A DNA stretch of 64,000 nucleotides from Paracoccus endophyticus (GTDB lineage: Bacteria > Pseudomonadota > Alphaproteobacteria > Rhodobacterales > Rhodobacteraceae). The notes under the pieces were generated by a model. The model ran no database searches, was not told the DNA's origin, and saw only the letters and a list, made by a program, of their open reading frames with translations. The position numbers were made by a program, and so were the translations under genes. Where the stretch lies: assembly GCF_003286075.1 (NCBI RefSeq), contig NZ_QLUV01000013.1, positions 1-64,000 on the forward strand, in the 5' to 3' direction. Shown in pieces: positions 33,843 to 43,789 of this stretch (position 1 is its first letter; the number at the start of each line of letters is the position of its first letter).

Positions 33843-35597
33843 ATGACGGGAACGATGGTGGCGATACCGGGACGCCATGACGGGTTTGCCGAACTGCGCG
33901 CCGCGCGGGGCGGAAACGCCGGTCTGATTGCGGCGGTCGCGGTGTTTTCCGTGGCCGTCAACCTGCTGAACCTGACCGGCCCGCTGTTCATGATGCAGGT
34001 CTATGACCGGGTGCTGGGCAGCGGCTCGGTCCCGACACTGGCCGCGCTGTTCGGGCTGGTGGCGTTCCTGTTTGCGATGATGGGCGTGATCGACCTGGCG
34101 CGCAGCCGGGTGATGTCGCGGGTGGCGATGCGCTTTCAGGACCGGCTGGAATCGCGCGTGTTCCAGGCCGCCCTGCAGGACGGCGCGCTGACCGGCCAGC
34201 AGGCCGCGGCCCAGGGCGGGCTGCGCGATCTGGAGGCGGTGCGCCAGTTGCTCGGCTCTCCGGTGCTGATGGCGCTGTTCGACCTGCCGTGGGCGCCGGT
34301 GTTCCTGGCGGGGCTGTTCCTGTTCCATCCCGTGCTGGGCGTGGTGGCGGTGATCGGCGGGCTGATCCTGGTCCTGACAACGTATCTCAACCAGCGGCTG
34401 ACGCGCCTGCCGTTGCAGACGGCCGCAGTCGCGGGCCAGTCGGCCGACCGCGCCGCCGATCTCTATCGCGACGAGGGCGAGCTGATCGGCGCGCTGGGCA
34501 TGCGCAAGGCCAGCTTTGCCCGCTGGCGCGGCGCCCGCGACCGGGCGGCCGGCGCGACGATGGTGGGCAGCGACCGCGGTGCGCTGTTCGCGGTCTTTTC
34601 GCGCACCTTCCGGCTGTTTCTGCAATCGGCGCTGCTGGCCGCAGGCGCCTGGCTGGTGCTGCGCCAGCAGGTGACGCCGGGGGCGATGATCGCCAGCTCG
34701 ATCCTGATGGGCCGGGCGCTCGCGCCCGTGGAACAGGTCGTCGGCGGCTGGTCGCTGGTCCAGCGCGCGACGGACGGCTGGAACCGGCTGGGCGGGCTGC
34801 TGTCGCGCCGCCCGCCGGAGCCCCAGCGAACCCCCCTGCCCCGTCCCGCCGCCCGGCTGGAGGTCGCGAACCTGTCCGTGGTGCCGCCGGGGCAGACCTC
34901 GGCCACGCTGCGGGGCGTCAGCTTCGTCGTGGGGCCGGGCCAGGCGCTGGGCGTGATCGGCCCGTCGGGGGCGGGCAAGTCGACGCTGGCGCGCGCGCTG
35001 ATCGGGGCATGGCCGCCAGCGGCCGGCAGCATCCGGCTGGATGGCGCCACGCTGGACCAGTACGACCCCGACGTGCTGGGGCGGCTGATCGGCTATCTGC
35101 CGCAGCAGGTGACGCTGTTCGACGGCACCATCGCGGAAAACATCGCGCGCCTGTCGCCGCGCCCGGACCCCGACGCGGTCGTCCGCGCCGCCACCGCCGC
35201 CGCCGCGCACCGCATGATCCTGGACCTGCCGCAGGGCTACGACACGCCCATCGCGCAGGCGGGGGCGCGGCTGTCGGGGGGCCAGATCCAGCGCGTGGGC
35301 CTCGCGCGGGCGCTGTATCAGGACCCGGTCCTGTTCGTGCTGGACGAGCCGAACTCGAACCTGGACAACGAAGGGTCCGAGGCGCTGAACATCGCCATCC
35401 GCGCCATCAAGGCCCGCGGCGGCGCGGTCATCATCATGGCGCACCGCCCGGCCGCCATCGCGGAATGCGAACTGCTGCTGGTCATGGAACAGGGACTCCG
35501 CCGCGCCTTCGGCCCGCGCGACGAGGTGCTGAAATCGACCGTCAGCAACGCCGAGCAGATCACCCGCAGCAAGGGCGCGGGCGGAGGTGTGACATGA
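33843..35597 (+). CDS. Type I secretion ABC transporter (PrtD family)
   Basis: A 584-residue fused permease-ATPase: six membrane helices in the first 300 residues (with FMMQVYDRVLGSGSVPTL typical of PrtD/AprD), then an ABC domain with Walker A GPSGAGKST near 375, LSGGQIQRVGLARAL and LDEPNSNLDNEG. No N-terminal C39 peptidase domain is present, so this is the protease/lipase/RTX-export subfamily. The stop overlaps the start of the HlyD-type gene (ATGA). An ATG four codons later is an alternative start. No substrate gene or outer-membrane TolC is in the window. Confidence 0.88.
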   Translation: MTGTMVAIPGRHDGFAELRAARGGNAGLIAAVAVFSVAVNLLNLTGPLFMMQVYDRVLGSGSVPTLAALFGLVAFLFAMMGVIDLARSRVMSRVAMRFQDRLESRVFQAALQDGALTGQQAAAQGGLRDLEAVRQLLGSPVLMALFDLPWAPVFLAGLFLFHPVLGVVAVIGGLILVLTTYLNQRLTRLPLQTAAVAGQSADRAADLYRDEGELIGALGMRKASFARWRGARDRAAGATMVGSDRGALFAVFSRTFRLFLQSALLAAGAWLVLRQQVTPGAMIASSILMGRALAPVEQVVGGWSLVQRATDGWNRLGGLLSRRPPEPQRTPLPRPAARLEVANLSVVPPGQTSATLRGVSFVVGPGQALGVIGPSGAGKSTLARALIGAWPPAAGSIRLDGATLDQYDPDVLGRLIGYLPQQVTLFDGTIAENIARLSPRPDPDAVVRAATAAAAHRMILDLPQGYDTPIAQAGARLSGGQIQRVGLARALYQDPVLFVLDEPNSNLDNEGSEALNIAIRAIKARGGAVIIMAHRPAAIAECELLLVMEQGLRRAFGPRDEVLKSTVSNAEQITRSKGAGGGVT

Positions 35598-37066
35598 CCC
35601 GGCAGCCGTCCCCCTCGCAGGGCTCCCCGGGCAAGATCAGCCCGCGCCCGGCCCCCGTGGCCACGGTCGATCCGGCAGCACCCCTGCCGCGCCTGATGCC
35701 CGCCCGCCCGTCGGCACCCCAGGGCACCCAGGGGGTCCCCGCCGACCCGCCTGCGTCCGACCGGGTCGATCCCGCGCGCCGCTGGCCGGCCCGCGGCGCG
35801 CTGTGGCTGGGGCTGATCGGGATGCTCGTGCTGATCGGCGGCTTCGGCGGCTGGGCCGTGTTCTCGCGAATCGCGGGGGCGGTCGTGGCGCCCGGCCTGG
35901 TCGAGGTCGAACAGCACCGGCAGGTCGTCCAGCACCCCGACGGCGGCGTCGTGGCCGAGATCCTCGTGCGCGAGGGACAGCGCGTCCAGGCCGGCGACAC
36001 GCTGATCCGGCTGGACGGCTCGCTGCTGAAGACCGAACTGGCCATCGTCGAGGGGCAGTATTTCGAGGTTCTCGCCCGCCGTGGCCGGCTGGAGGCCGAG
36101 CGGGCCGACGCCGACAGCATCACCTTCCCCGACGAGCTGCGCCGGGTCGCGGCCGAGCGCCCCGAACTGCGGACCCTGATGGAGGGCCAGGTCAGCCTGT
36201 TCGAGACGCGCCGCGACACGCTGGCGCAGTCCGTGGACCAGCTGGACAAGCAGGCCGAGCAGGTCCGGCTTCAGATCGACGGGATCGACGCGCAGACGAC
36301 CGCGCTGGTGACCCAGCGCGAACTGATCGGCGAGGAGTTGACCGATCAGCGCAGCCTGCTGGACAAGGGCCTGGCCCAGGCGCCCCGCGTGCTGGCGCTG
36401 GAACGCGAGGCCGCGAGCCTCGACGGCCGCCGCGGCGAGGCCGTCGCCCTGCGCGCCCAGAGCGAGGCGCGGCTGACCGAGATCGACATCACCAAGCTGA
36501 AGCAGGCCGCCGAGCGCCGCGAGACGGCCGAGACCGAGTTGCGCGACCAGGGCTATCGCGAGCTTGAGCTGGCCGAGCGCCGGCGCGGGCTGACCGAGCA
36601 GGTCTCGCGGCTCGACATCCGCGCCCCGGTCGCGGGCATCGTGCTCCAGATGCAGGTGACGACACCCCGGTCGGTCGTCCGCGCCGCCGACCCGGTGCTG
36701 CACATCGTGCCTCAGGACCGTCCGCTGGTGATCGCGGCGCGGATCGCGCCCATCAACATCGACGAGGTCAGCGCGGGCCAGGACGTCAAGCTGCGGTTCT
36801 CGGCGTTCTCGAGCCGCACGACGCCCGAGATCCAGGGCGTGCTGGCGCAGGTCTCGGCCGACGCCGTGGCCGATCAGGCGACGCAGGTGCAGTACTACCG
36901 CGCCGAAGTCACCATCCCCGAATCCGAGCGCGCCAAGCTGGGCGAGCTGGCGCTGGTCCCCGGAATGCCGGTCGAGGTGTTCATCCAGACCGGAGAGCGA
37001 AGCCCGCTGGCCTATCTGCTGCGCCCGCTGAGCGACTATTTCGTCCGGGCCTTCCGCGAAAGCTGA
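35594..37066 (+). CDS. HlyD-family type I secretion adaptor
   Basis: A 490-residue membrane fusion protein of the PrtE/HlyD type. A Pro-rich cytoplasmic N-terminus (1-65) is followed by one membrane segment (about 69-90), a barrel-sandwich half (VVQHPDGGVVAEILVREGQRVQAGDTLIRLD), a long coiled coil (about 150-330, rich in Glu/Arg/Gln) and the second half with LDIRAPVAGIVLQMQVTTP. GGAGGT lies 6 bases before the ATG, which overlaps the ABC gene. Together they form the inner-membrane part of a type I secretion system. Confidence 0.88.
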   Translation: MTRQPSPSQGSPGKISPRPAPVATVDPAAPLPRLMPARPSAPQGTQGVPADPPASDRVDPARRWPARGALWLGLIGMLVLIGGFGGWAVFSRIAGAVVAPGLVEVEQHRQVVQHPDGGVVAEILVREGQRVQAGDTLIRLDGSLLKTELAIVEGQYFEVLARRGRLEAERADADSITFPDELRRVAAERPELRTLMEGQVSLFETRRDTLAQSVDQLDKQAEQVRLQIDGIDAQTTALVTQRELIGEELTDQRSLLDKGLAQAPRVLALEREAASLDGRRGEAVALRAQSEARLTEIDITKLKQAAERRETAETELRDQGYRELELAERRRGLTEQVSRLDIRAPVAGIVLQMQVTTPRSVVRAADPVLHIVPQDRPLVIAARIAPINIDEVSAGQDVKLRFSAFSSRTTPEIQGVLAQVSADAVADQATQVQYYRAEVTIPESERAKLGELALVPGMPVEVFIQTGERSPLAYLLRPLSDYFVRAFRES

Positions 37067-37099
37067 CCGCAGGCGCGCGGCGCCGCATCCCCGCCCGAC

Positions 37100-37118
37100 G
37101 GGGCAAGCGGCTTGCCCC
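37100..37118. terminator. Hairpin between the secretion pair and trkA
   Basis: A perfect 8-bp stem (GGGGCAAG / CTTGCCCC) with a 3-base loop, 34 bases after the HlyD-type stop. It lacks a T-run, so it may be a weak or Rho-assisted terminator. Confidence 0.4.
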
Positions 37119-37203
37119 TGGACGCCCCGCCGGCCTAAGCCTGTCGGGCCGGGTGGCTGACGTGGGGCCGGACCCATGGCCCGGCCGAGTGGAGAGCCAA
37201 CCG

Positions 37204-38577
37204 ATGCGGATCATCATCTGCGGCGCCGGGCAGGTCGGCTGGCAGATCGCCCGGCAGCTTTCGGGCGAAGGCAACGACATCGTCCTGATCGACCGCGACG
37301 AGCGGCTGATCCAGCAGGCCAACGAGGCGCTTGACGTGCAGGGGGTGGTGGGCCACGCCAGCCATCCCGACGCAATGGAACGCGCGGGCGCGCGCGACTG
37401 CGACCTGCTGATCGCGGCCACCGCCTCGGACGAGGTCAACATCGTCGCCTGCGAGGTCGCGCACGCCCTGTTCGACGTGCCCCGCAAGATCGCCCGGCTG
37501 CGCGCGCCGGCCTATCTCGATCCGCGCTACGCCGATCTCTACCGCGCCAACCACCTGCCGATCGACGTGCTGATCAGCCCCGAGCATGAGATCGCGCTGG
37601 CCGCGCTGAGCCGCCTGGACGCGCCCACCACGTTCGACACCGAAACCTTCATGGACGGGCGGGTGCGGATGCTGGGGCTGGCGCTGCCGGCGGATTGCCC
37701 GGTCCTGCACACGCCCCTGCGCCAGCTGGACCAGACGTTCTTCGGCCTGCGCGCGGTCGTCGTCGGCATTCGCCGGGGCACCCGGCTGTTCGCGCCCGAA
37801 CCCGGCGACCAGCTGATGCCGGGCGACCAGGCCTATGTCGTGGCCGCGACCCCCGACGTGGACCGCACGCTGGACATCTTCGGCCGGCCCACGCACGGCG
37901 TGCGGCGCGTGGTCATCATCGGCGGCGGCAATGTCGGCGTGGCGGTCGCCCTGGCGCTGGAGGAGCGGGCCGAGCTGAACGTCAAGCTGATCGAGCGCGA
38001 CCGCGCCCGCGCCGAGACCGCCGCCGACCTGCTGGGGCGCACCATCGTCCTGAACGGCGACGGCATGGGGGCCGACCTGATGGCCGAGGCGGGCGTCCCG
38101 CAGGCCGACGTGGTGCTGACGCTGACGCAGGACGACCGCACCAACATCCTGGCTGCCCTGCGCGCGCGGCTGGCGGGCGCGCGCATGGTGATCGCGCTGA
38201 TCAACGACCCGTCCCTGATCCCGCTGGCCGCAAGCCTGGGGATCGACACGCAGATCAGCCCGCGGGCGGCCACCGTCTCGACCATCCTGCGCCACGTCCG
38301 CCGCGGCCGGGTCCGCGACGTCTATTCGCTGGGCGACGCCGAGGCCGAGCTGATCGAGGCGCAGGTGCTGGCCGGATCGGCCCTGGCCGGCACGACCGTG
38401 CGCGACATGAAGCTGCCGCGCGGGGCGCTGCTGGCCGCGGTCGAGAAGTCCGGCCAGGTGCTGAAGCCGCGCCCCGACATGCGGCTGGACCAGGGCGACC
38501 TGGTGCTGATCTTCGCGTTGGCCGGCGACATCCAGGAGGTCGAGCGCCTGCTTCAGGTCTCGGCCGACTGGTTCTGA
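37204..38577 (+). CDS. trkA: Trk system potassium uptake regulatory protein TrkA
   Basis: A 457-residue peripheral membrane protein with two tandem RCK units. The nucleotide-binding loops are ICGAGQVGWQIA near 5 and IIGGGNVGVAVA near 238, each followed by a C-terminal TrkA_C lobe. TrkA gates the TrkH/TrkG potassium channel with NAD(H)/ATP. ATG at 37204 is chosen because GGAGAGCC lies upstream and the conserved MRIIICGAGQVG must be at the N-terminus. The stop overlaps the trkH start as TGATG. Confidence 0.93.
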   Translation: MRIIICGAGQVGWQIARQLSGEGNDIVLIDRDERLIQQANEALDVQGVVGHASHPDAMERAGARDCDLLIAATASDEVNIVACEVAHALFDVPRKIARLRAPAYLDPRYADLYRANHLPIDVLISPEHEIALAALSRLDAPTTFDTETFMDGRVRMLGLALPADCPVLHTPLRQLDQTFFGLRAVVVGIRRGTRLFAPEPGDQLMPGDQAYVVAATPDVDRTLDIFGRPTHGVRRVVIIGGGNVGVAVALALEERAELNVKLIERDRARAETAADLLGRTIVLNGDGMGADLMAEAGVPQADVVLTLTQDDRTNILAALRARLAGARMVIALINDPSLIPLAASLGIDTQISPRAATVSTILRHVRRGRVRDVYSLGDAEAELIEAQVLAGSALAGTTVRDMKLPRGALLAAVEKSGQVLKPRPDMRLDQGDLVLIFALAGDIQEVERLLQVSADWF

Positions 38578-40232
38578 TGGGCCGCGTCGCGCGCCTGCCG
38601 GTGCTGGTGATCGCGGGCCTTGTGATGGCCGCGGCCATGCTGGTCCCGGCGATCCACGCTGCGGTCACCGGGCGCGGCGACATCGCCGCCATCTTTGCGA
38701 GCGCCTCCGCCGTGGGGCTGGTCGCAGGCGCGATCCTGGCGCTGGCGACCGAGGCGCCGCCCGCCGCCGCCCCGTCGCGGGGCGTGCTGATGACGATGAT
38801 CGGGGTCTATGCCGGCCTGCCGCTGATGGCCGCCGTCCCCTTTGCCGCCGTGCAGACCGACACCGGGCTGTTTCATGCCTGGTGGGAAATGCTGTCCTGC
38901 CTGACGACCACGGGCGCCACGCTGTACGACGCCGCCCTGCTGCCGCCCAGCCTGCATCTGTGGCGCGCGACGATGGGCTGGTTGGGCGGTCTGTTCATCC
39001 TGATCGCGGCCATCGCGCTGATGGCCCCGCTGCGGGTCGGCGGGTTCGAGATCATGGACCGCTCGACCGGCGCCGACGAACGGTTCCAGCGCCTGAAGGG
39101 CGCGCCCACGGGGGCCGAACTGCGGCCGGGGCGCGACTATGCCGCCCATCTGGCCGACCCCGCGATGCGCCTGCTGCGGTGGGGCGGGGCGATCCTGCCG
39201 CTGTATCTGGGCCTGACGCTGGCGCTGTGGCTGGGGCTGATGCTGGCTGGCGAATCGGGCTTTCAGGCGCTGGTGCGCGCCATGGGCACGCTGTCGACCA
39301 GCGGGGTCGCCGCACGCGCGGGTCCGGTGGGCCAGACCGGCGGGGTGGCCGCCGAACTGATCGTGGCGGGCTTCATGCTGTTTGCCCTGTCCCGCCGCAC
39401 CTGGCCGGGTGGCGGAGAGCTGCTGGCCAGCGCCCGCCTGCGCGACGACCCCGAGCTGCGGATGGCGGCCGGCCTGATCCTGCTGGTCACGGTGACGCTG
39501 TTTTTCCGCCCCTTCCTGGGCGCGTTCGAGGCTGTCGATCCGACCGGCGAGCCGCTGCCCGCCGCCGATACGCTGACGGGGGGCCTGGCGCGCGCCGCGG
39601 CGGCGGCCTGGGGCGCGGCCTTCACCGCGCTGTCCTATCTGACCACCACCGGCTGGACATCGGTTCACTGGGACGGCGCGCGGGCGTGGTCGGGTCTGTC
39701 CGCGCCGGGGCTGATGCTGGCGGGTCTTGCCATCATGGGCGGCGGCGTCGCCACCGCGGCCGGCGGGGTCAAGCTGCTGCGCGTCCACGCGCTGGCGATG
39801 CACACCCGGCGCGAACTGGACCGGACCGTCCACCCCGCCTCGATCGCGGGCGGGGGCGCCATCCAGCGGCGGCTGCGGGGCGAGGGCGCCTATCTGGCGT
39901 TCATCTTCTTCATGCTGTTCGCGCTGTCGATCGGGGTGACGATCGCTCTGGTCTCGCTGCGTCCCGTCGCGTTCGAGACGGCGACGATCCTCAGCGTGGC
40001 GGCGCTGACCAACACCGGCCAGCTGGCCGAGGCGATCCCGCTGATGGCGGTCTTTGACGGCAGCGCGGGGATCGCGGGCGCGCCGTGGCAGGGCTGGGCG
40101 GGACTGTCGGTGCTGACGAAATCGGTCCTGGCCGCCGCGATGGTTGCGGGCCGCATCGAGACGCTGGCGATCCTGGCGCTGCTGGCGCCCGCGGGCTGGC
40201 GGACGGGCGGCCGGGCGGGCTGGCTGCGCTGA
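38577..40232 (+). CDS. trkH: TrkH-family potassium uptake channel
   Basis: A 551-residue membrane protein with about ten to twelve hydrophobic segments. Pore-loop sequences of the Trk/Ktr/HKT superfamily are visible: SCLTTTGAT near 104, GTLSTSGVA near 240, [11 protein letters not shown] near 355 and ALTNTGQ near 478, each ending in the filter Gly. The ATG overlaps the trkA stop, so channel and gating protein are cotranslated. The C-terminus ends shortly after [11 protein letters not shown], as in TrkH. Confidence 0.9.
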   Translation: MGRVARLPVLVIAGLVMAAAMLVPAIHAAVTGRGDIAAIFASASAVGLVAGAILALATEAPPAAAPSRGVLMTMIGVYAGLPLMAAVPFAAVQTDTGLFHAWWEMLSCLTTTGATLYDAALLPPSLHLWRATMGWLGGLFILIAAIALMAPLRVGGFEIMDRSTGADERFQRLKGAPTGAELRPGRDYAAHLADPAMRLLRWGGAILPLYLGLTLALWLGLMLAGESGFQALVRAMGTLSTSGVAARAGPVGQTGGVAAELIVAGFMLFALSRRTWPGGGELLASARLRDDPELRMAAGLILLVTVTLFFRPFLGAFEAVDPTGEPLPAADTLTGGLARAAAAAWGAAFTALSYLTTTGWTSVHWDGARAWSGLSAPGLMLAGLAIMGGGVATAAGGVKLLRVHALAMHTRRELDRTVHPASIAGGGAIQRRLRGEGAYLAFIFFMLFALSIGVTIALVSLRPVAFETATILSVAALTNTGQLAEAIPLMAVFDGSAGIAGAPWQGWAGLSVLTKSVLAAAMVAGRIETLAILALLAPAGWRTGGRAGWLR

Positions 40233-40375
40233 CACGGGGGGGGGCGCGTGCCCGGTCCCGCGTGGCGGATGGGAAACACCGCCGCGGGCTGCTGGCGGCG
40301 CATCCTTGCAAGGCTGAAATCGCTGACCTAAATGTGAACAGTGTCTGTCCAAGAACAACAAAAAGGGCGCCCCGC

Positions 40376-40609
40376 ATGGCCGGCGACAAGCAGAACCTCC
40401 AGGATGCGTTTCTGAACCATGTCCGCAAGGCCAAGGTGCCGGTCACGATCTTTCTGATCAACGGCGTCAAGCTTCAGGGCGTCATCACCTGGTTTGACAA
40501 TTTCTGCGTCCTGCTGCGCCGCGACGGGCAGTCGCAGCTGGTCTACAAGCACGCGATCTCGACCGTCATGCCGGGCCAGCCCATCAGCCTGTACGAAGGC
40601 GAGGACTGA
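40376..40609 (+). CDS. hfq: RNA chaperone Hfq
   Basis: A 77-residue Sm-like protein that forms a hexamer and pairs small RNAs with mRNAs. The Sm1 motif [19 protein letters not shown] and Sm2 YKHAISTV are intact, with N-terminal [13 protein letters not shown] giving the proximal-face residues. The C-terminal tail is short, as usual in alphaproteobacteria. A purine-rich AAAAAGGG lies upstream. hflX follows with no gap. Confidence 0.97.
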   Translation: MAGDKQNLQDAFLNHVRKAKVPVTIFLINGVKLQGVITWFDNFCVLLRRDGQSQLVYKHAISTVMPGQPISLYEGED

Positions 40610-42031
40610 TTGGCCGAGACGTTCGAAACGCAGCAGCGCCCGACCCGCGCCTTCGTGGTCCATCCCGACCTGGGCGACCGCCGCGACCAGCGGCGCGCCC
40701 CCGAGCTGGCGCTGGAGGAGGCGGTGGCCCTGGCCCGCGCCCTGCCCGCGATCGAGGTCGTGGGCGCAACCGTCGCCAAGCTGCGCAACCCCTCGCCCGG
40801 CATGCTGTTTTCCTCGGGCAAGCTGGAGGAGGTCGGGGCCGAGATCGCCGCGGCCGCCGACGGCGAGGGGGCAGAGCTGGTGCTGATCGACGGCCCCGTG
40901 ACCCCGGTGCAGCAGCGCAACCTGGAAAAGCACCTGAACGTCAAGATCCTGGACCGCACGGGCCTGATCCTGGAAATCTTCGCCGACCGCGCCCGCACCC
41001 GCGAGGGCGTGCTTCAGGTGGAACTGGCCGCGCTGTCCTATCAGCGCACGCGGCTGGTGCGCGCCTGGACCCACCTGGAACGCCAGCGCGGCGGCTTCGG
41101 CTTTGTCGGCGGCCCCGGCGAGACGCAGATCGAGGCCGACCGGCGCGCCATCGACGACCAGATGATCCGCCTGCGCCGGCAGCTGGACCGCGTGGTCAAG
41201 ACCCGCACCTTGCATCGCGCCGCGCGGGCCAAGGTGCCCTATCCGATCGTCGCGCTGGTCGGCTATACCAACGCCGGGAAATCGACGCTGTTCAACCGCC
41301 TGACCGGGGCCGAGGTGGTGGCCGAGGACATGCTGTTCGCCACGCTCGACCCGACAATGCGGGCGATCAACCTGCCCGGCGCGGATGGCGAGGCGCGGGG
41401 GCGGCGCGTCATCCTGTCCGACACGGTGGGCTTTATCAGCGACCTGCCGACCGAACTGGTCGCGGCCTTCCGCGCAACGCTGGAGGAGGTGCTGGAGGCC
41501 GATCTGATCCTGCACGTCCGCGACATCAGCCATCCCGAGACCGAGGAGCAGGCCGCCGACGTGGGCGACATCCTCGACAGCCTGGGCGTGGACGAGGACG
41601 TGGCCCTGATCGAGGTCTGGAACAAGATCGACGCGCTGTCCCCCGACACCCGTGCCGCGCTGCGGCGCACCGATTCGCGCCGTGCAGACGTGCAGGCGGT
41701 CAGCGCCCTGACCGGCGAGGGGCTGGACGACCTGGTCGCCGCGATCGACGCCCGCCTGGCCGAGGTGCTGGACGAGCACCGATCCGAGGCGGTGGTGACG
41801 ATCCCCCATGACGACGGCCGCCGCAGGGCCTGGCTGCATGCGGCCGGTGTGGTCGAGGGCGAGGAGACGGCGGACGACGCGCAGCGCCTGCGCGTCCGCT
41901 GGACCGACCGCCAATGCCGCGCGTTTCAGGCCCTGGACAGCACCGCCGACCCGAAGGCCGAGGACGACGAAAGCGACGATGCCCCGGCCGGTCGCACGCC
42001 CGGCGGCTGGGACCCGCTCGCCCGCGACTGA
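40610..42031 (+). CDS. hflX: GTPase HflX, ribosome-rescue factor
   Basis: A 473-residue HflX: N-terminal HflX subdomain with GKLEEV, RTREGVLQVELAAL and the glycine-rich RGGFGFVGGPGETQIE; then a G domain with G1 GYTNAGKST near 218, DTVGF as G3 and NKID as G4; and a C-terminal part ending in an acidic tail. HflX splits stalled 70S ribosomes. The TTG start at 40610 directly follows the hfq stop, with hfq's GAGG as ribosome binding site. hfq-hflX linkage is conserved across proteobacteria. Confidence 0.93.
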   Translation: MAETFETQQRPTRAFVVHPDLGDRRDQRRAPELALEEAVALARALPAIEVVGATVAKLRNPSPGMLFSSGKLEEVGAEIAAAADGEGAELVLIDGPVTPVQQRNLEKHLNVKILDRTGLILEIFADRARTREGVLQVELAALSYQRTRLVRAWTHLERQRGGFGFVGGPGETQIEADRRAIDDQMIRLRRQLDRVVKTRTLHRAARAKVPYPIVALVGYTNAGKSTLFNRLTGAEVVAEDMLFATLDPTMRAINLPGADGEARGRRVILSDTVGFISDLPTELVAAFRATLEEVLEADLILHVRDISHPETEEQAADVGDILDSLGVDEDVALIEVWNKIDALSPDTRAALRRTDSRRADVQAVSALTGEGLDDLVAAIDARLAEVLDEHRSEAVVTIPHDDGRRRAWLHAAGVVEGEETADDAQRLRVRWTDRQCRAFQALDSTADPKAEDDESDDAPAGRTPGGWDPLARD

Positions 42032-42403
42032 GGGCGTGCGCGGGGGCGCTGCCCCGACGCCGCTGTTGGCGCGCGCCGGTTGCCTCGCCCGTCCGCGCGC
42101 GGCGACAGGTGAGGCGCGCCCTGCCCTGACGCCAACGCAGGCGTACCCATCGCCAGCCTTGCCATCAGGCCGGCTGGGGCCCGCACGCTTGCAGCGATGA
42201 CCTGCACGTCTGCCGCCAGCGGCGCGCAGGCCGAATGCCGGGTGCCGGGTCCGCGCAACGTTCGTCCGCTTGCAGTCGCGGCCTGTCCCTGCCCACGACG
42301 GTGTGCGAGGCCGCCACCTCGGCCCGTTGCCGCAGGGGGACTGGCCCGCCTGCGACCGCGGCCGTTCCCTCGGGCGAACGCGCCGGCACGCGGCCCGGCG
42401 TGC
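42032..42403. other. 372-base gap between convergent hflX and ntrX
   Basis: No gene is seen. Just after the hflX stop there is a short GC hairpin (GGGGC / GCCCC, 42043-42055) without a T-run. The rest is GC-rich sequence with only Arg/Pro-rich frames and no ribosome binding site. As both flanking genes point inward, no promoter is required here. Confidence 0.5.
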
Positions 42404-43789
42404 CTAGGTTCCCATGACCTCTTCCTCGATCCGTCCGCCCACGACGCCCAGCGACTTCAGCTTGCGGTGCAGGGCGGATCGCTCCATGCCGACGAACTGC
42501 GCGGTGCGGCTGATGTTGCCGCCGAAGCGGTTGATCTGCGTCAGCAGGTAATCCCGCTCGAACAGCTCGCGCGCCTCGCGCAGGGCCAGCGCGGTGATCT
42601 GCGGGCCCAGCGCCAGCGTCTCGCCGGCGTCGTGCGACGGGCCCTGCGGCTGCAGCTCGGCCGGCTGGATCGGGCCGGTGCCGTCGCCCAGGATCAGGAC
42701 GCGCTCGATCACGTTGCGCAGCTGGCGGATGTTGCCCGGCCAGCGCATCGCCTGCAGCGCGGCGATGCTGTCCTCGGGCAGCGCCCGGGCGGGCAGGCCT
42801 TGGCTGGCGTGGAACTGGTTGATGAAATGGCGCGCCAGCTCGGCGATGTCCTCGCGCCGTTCGCCCAGGGCCGGAACGGGGACGGGGACGACGTTCAGCC
42901 GGTCGAACAGCTCCTGCCGGAACCGCCCCGCGGCGATCTCGGTCGCCAGGTCCCGGTTTGTGGACGAGATCACCCGCAGGTCCACGCGCACCCGGTCGCT
43001 GCCGCCCGCCCGCGTGAACTGCTGTTCGGTCAGCACGCGCAGGATCTTGGGCTGGGTGCCCAGCGGCATGTCGGCGACCTCGTCGAAATAGATGACGCCG
43101 CCGTGCGCCTGCTCCAGCAGTCCCGGCTCGACCCCCCGCTCGGGCGTCTCGCGGCCGAACAGCACCTCCTCCATCCGGTCGGGCGCGATCGAGGCGCAGG
43201 GAACGGTGACGAACGCCGCGCCCGCGCGCGGGCTGTGGGCGTGGATGTAGCGGGCGGCCAGCTCCTTGCCGGTGCCCGGCTCGCCGGTCAGCATGACCCG
43301 GCCGTTGGACTTGGCCACCTTGTCGAGATTGTCGCGCAGCCGGCGGAAGGGCGCGGAATGGCCCAGCATCTCGGTCGAGGCGACCTCCTTGCGGCGCAGC
43401 TGGGCGTTCTCGCGGCGCAGGCGGCTGGTTTCCATGGCGCGCGTGATCACGACCATCAGCTGGTCGATGTTGAAGGGCTTTTCGATGAAGTCATAGGCGC
43501 CCTGCTTGATCGCGGCGACCGCGATCTCGATGTTGCCGTGGCCCGAGATGATGACCACGGGCACGTCGGGGTTGTTGCGCTTGACCTGCTTGAGGATGTC
43601 GATGCCGTCCATCCGGCTGTCCTTCAGCCAGATGTCCAGGATCATCAGCGCCGGTTCCTCGGCGTTGATCGCGGCCAGCGCCTCGTCGGCGTTGGCGGCC
43701 ACCCGCGTGGCATAGCCCTCGTCCCGCAGGATGTCGGCGATCAGTTCGCGGATGTCGCGTTCGTCGTCGACGATCAGAATGTCGCTCAT
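42404..43789 (-). CDS. ntrX: Nitrogen regulation response regulator NtrX
   Basis: A 461-residue AAA+ response regulator. Receiver domain with phosphoacceptor D52 (LDIWLKDS) and K104; AAA+ domain with Walker A GEPGTGKE at 169-176 and Walker B IYFDE ending at 237; Fis-type helix-turn-helix at the C-terminus (NISRTAQFVGMERSALHRKL). The loop that normally carries GAFTGA is replaced by FGRETPERGVEPG, so sigma-54 contact is unlikely. NtrX acts with NtrY in nitrogen, redox and cell-envelope control. Its ATG overlaps the ntrY stop (ATGA). Confidence 0.92.
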   Translation of the reverse strand: MSDILIVDDERDIRELIADILRDEGYATRVAANADEALAAINAEEPALMILDIWLKDSRMDGIDILKQVKRNNPDVPVVIISGHGNIEIAVAAIKQGAYDFIEKPFNIDQLMVVITRAMETSRLRRENAQLRRKEVASTEMLGHSAPFRRLRDNLDKVAKSNGRVMLTGEPGTGKELAARYIHAHSPRAGAAFVTVPCASIAPDRMEEVLFGRETPERGVEPGLLEQAHGGVIYFDEVADMPLGTQPKILRVLTEQQFTRAGGSDRVRVDLRVISSTNRDLATEIAAGRFRQELFDRLNVVPVPVPALGERREDIAELARHFINQFHASQGLPARALPEDSIAALQAMRWPGNIRQLRNVIERVLILGDGTGPIQPAELQPQGPSHDAGETLALGPQITALALREARELFERDYLLTQINRFGGNISRTAQFVGMERSALHRKLKSLGVVGGRIEEEVMGT

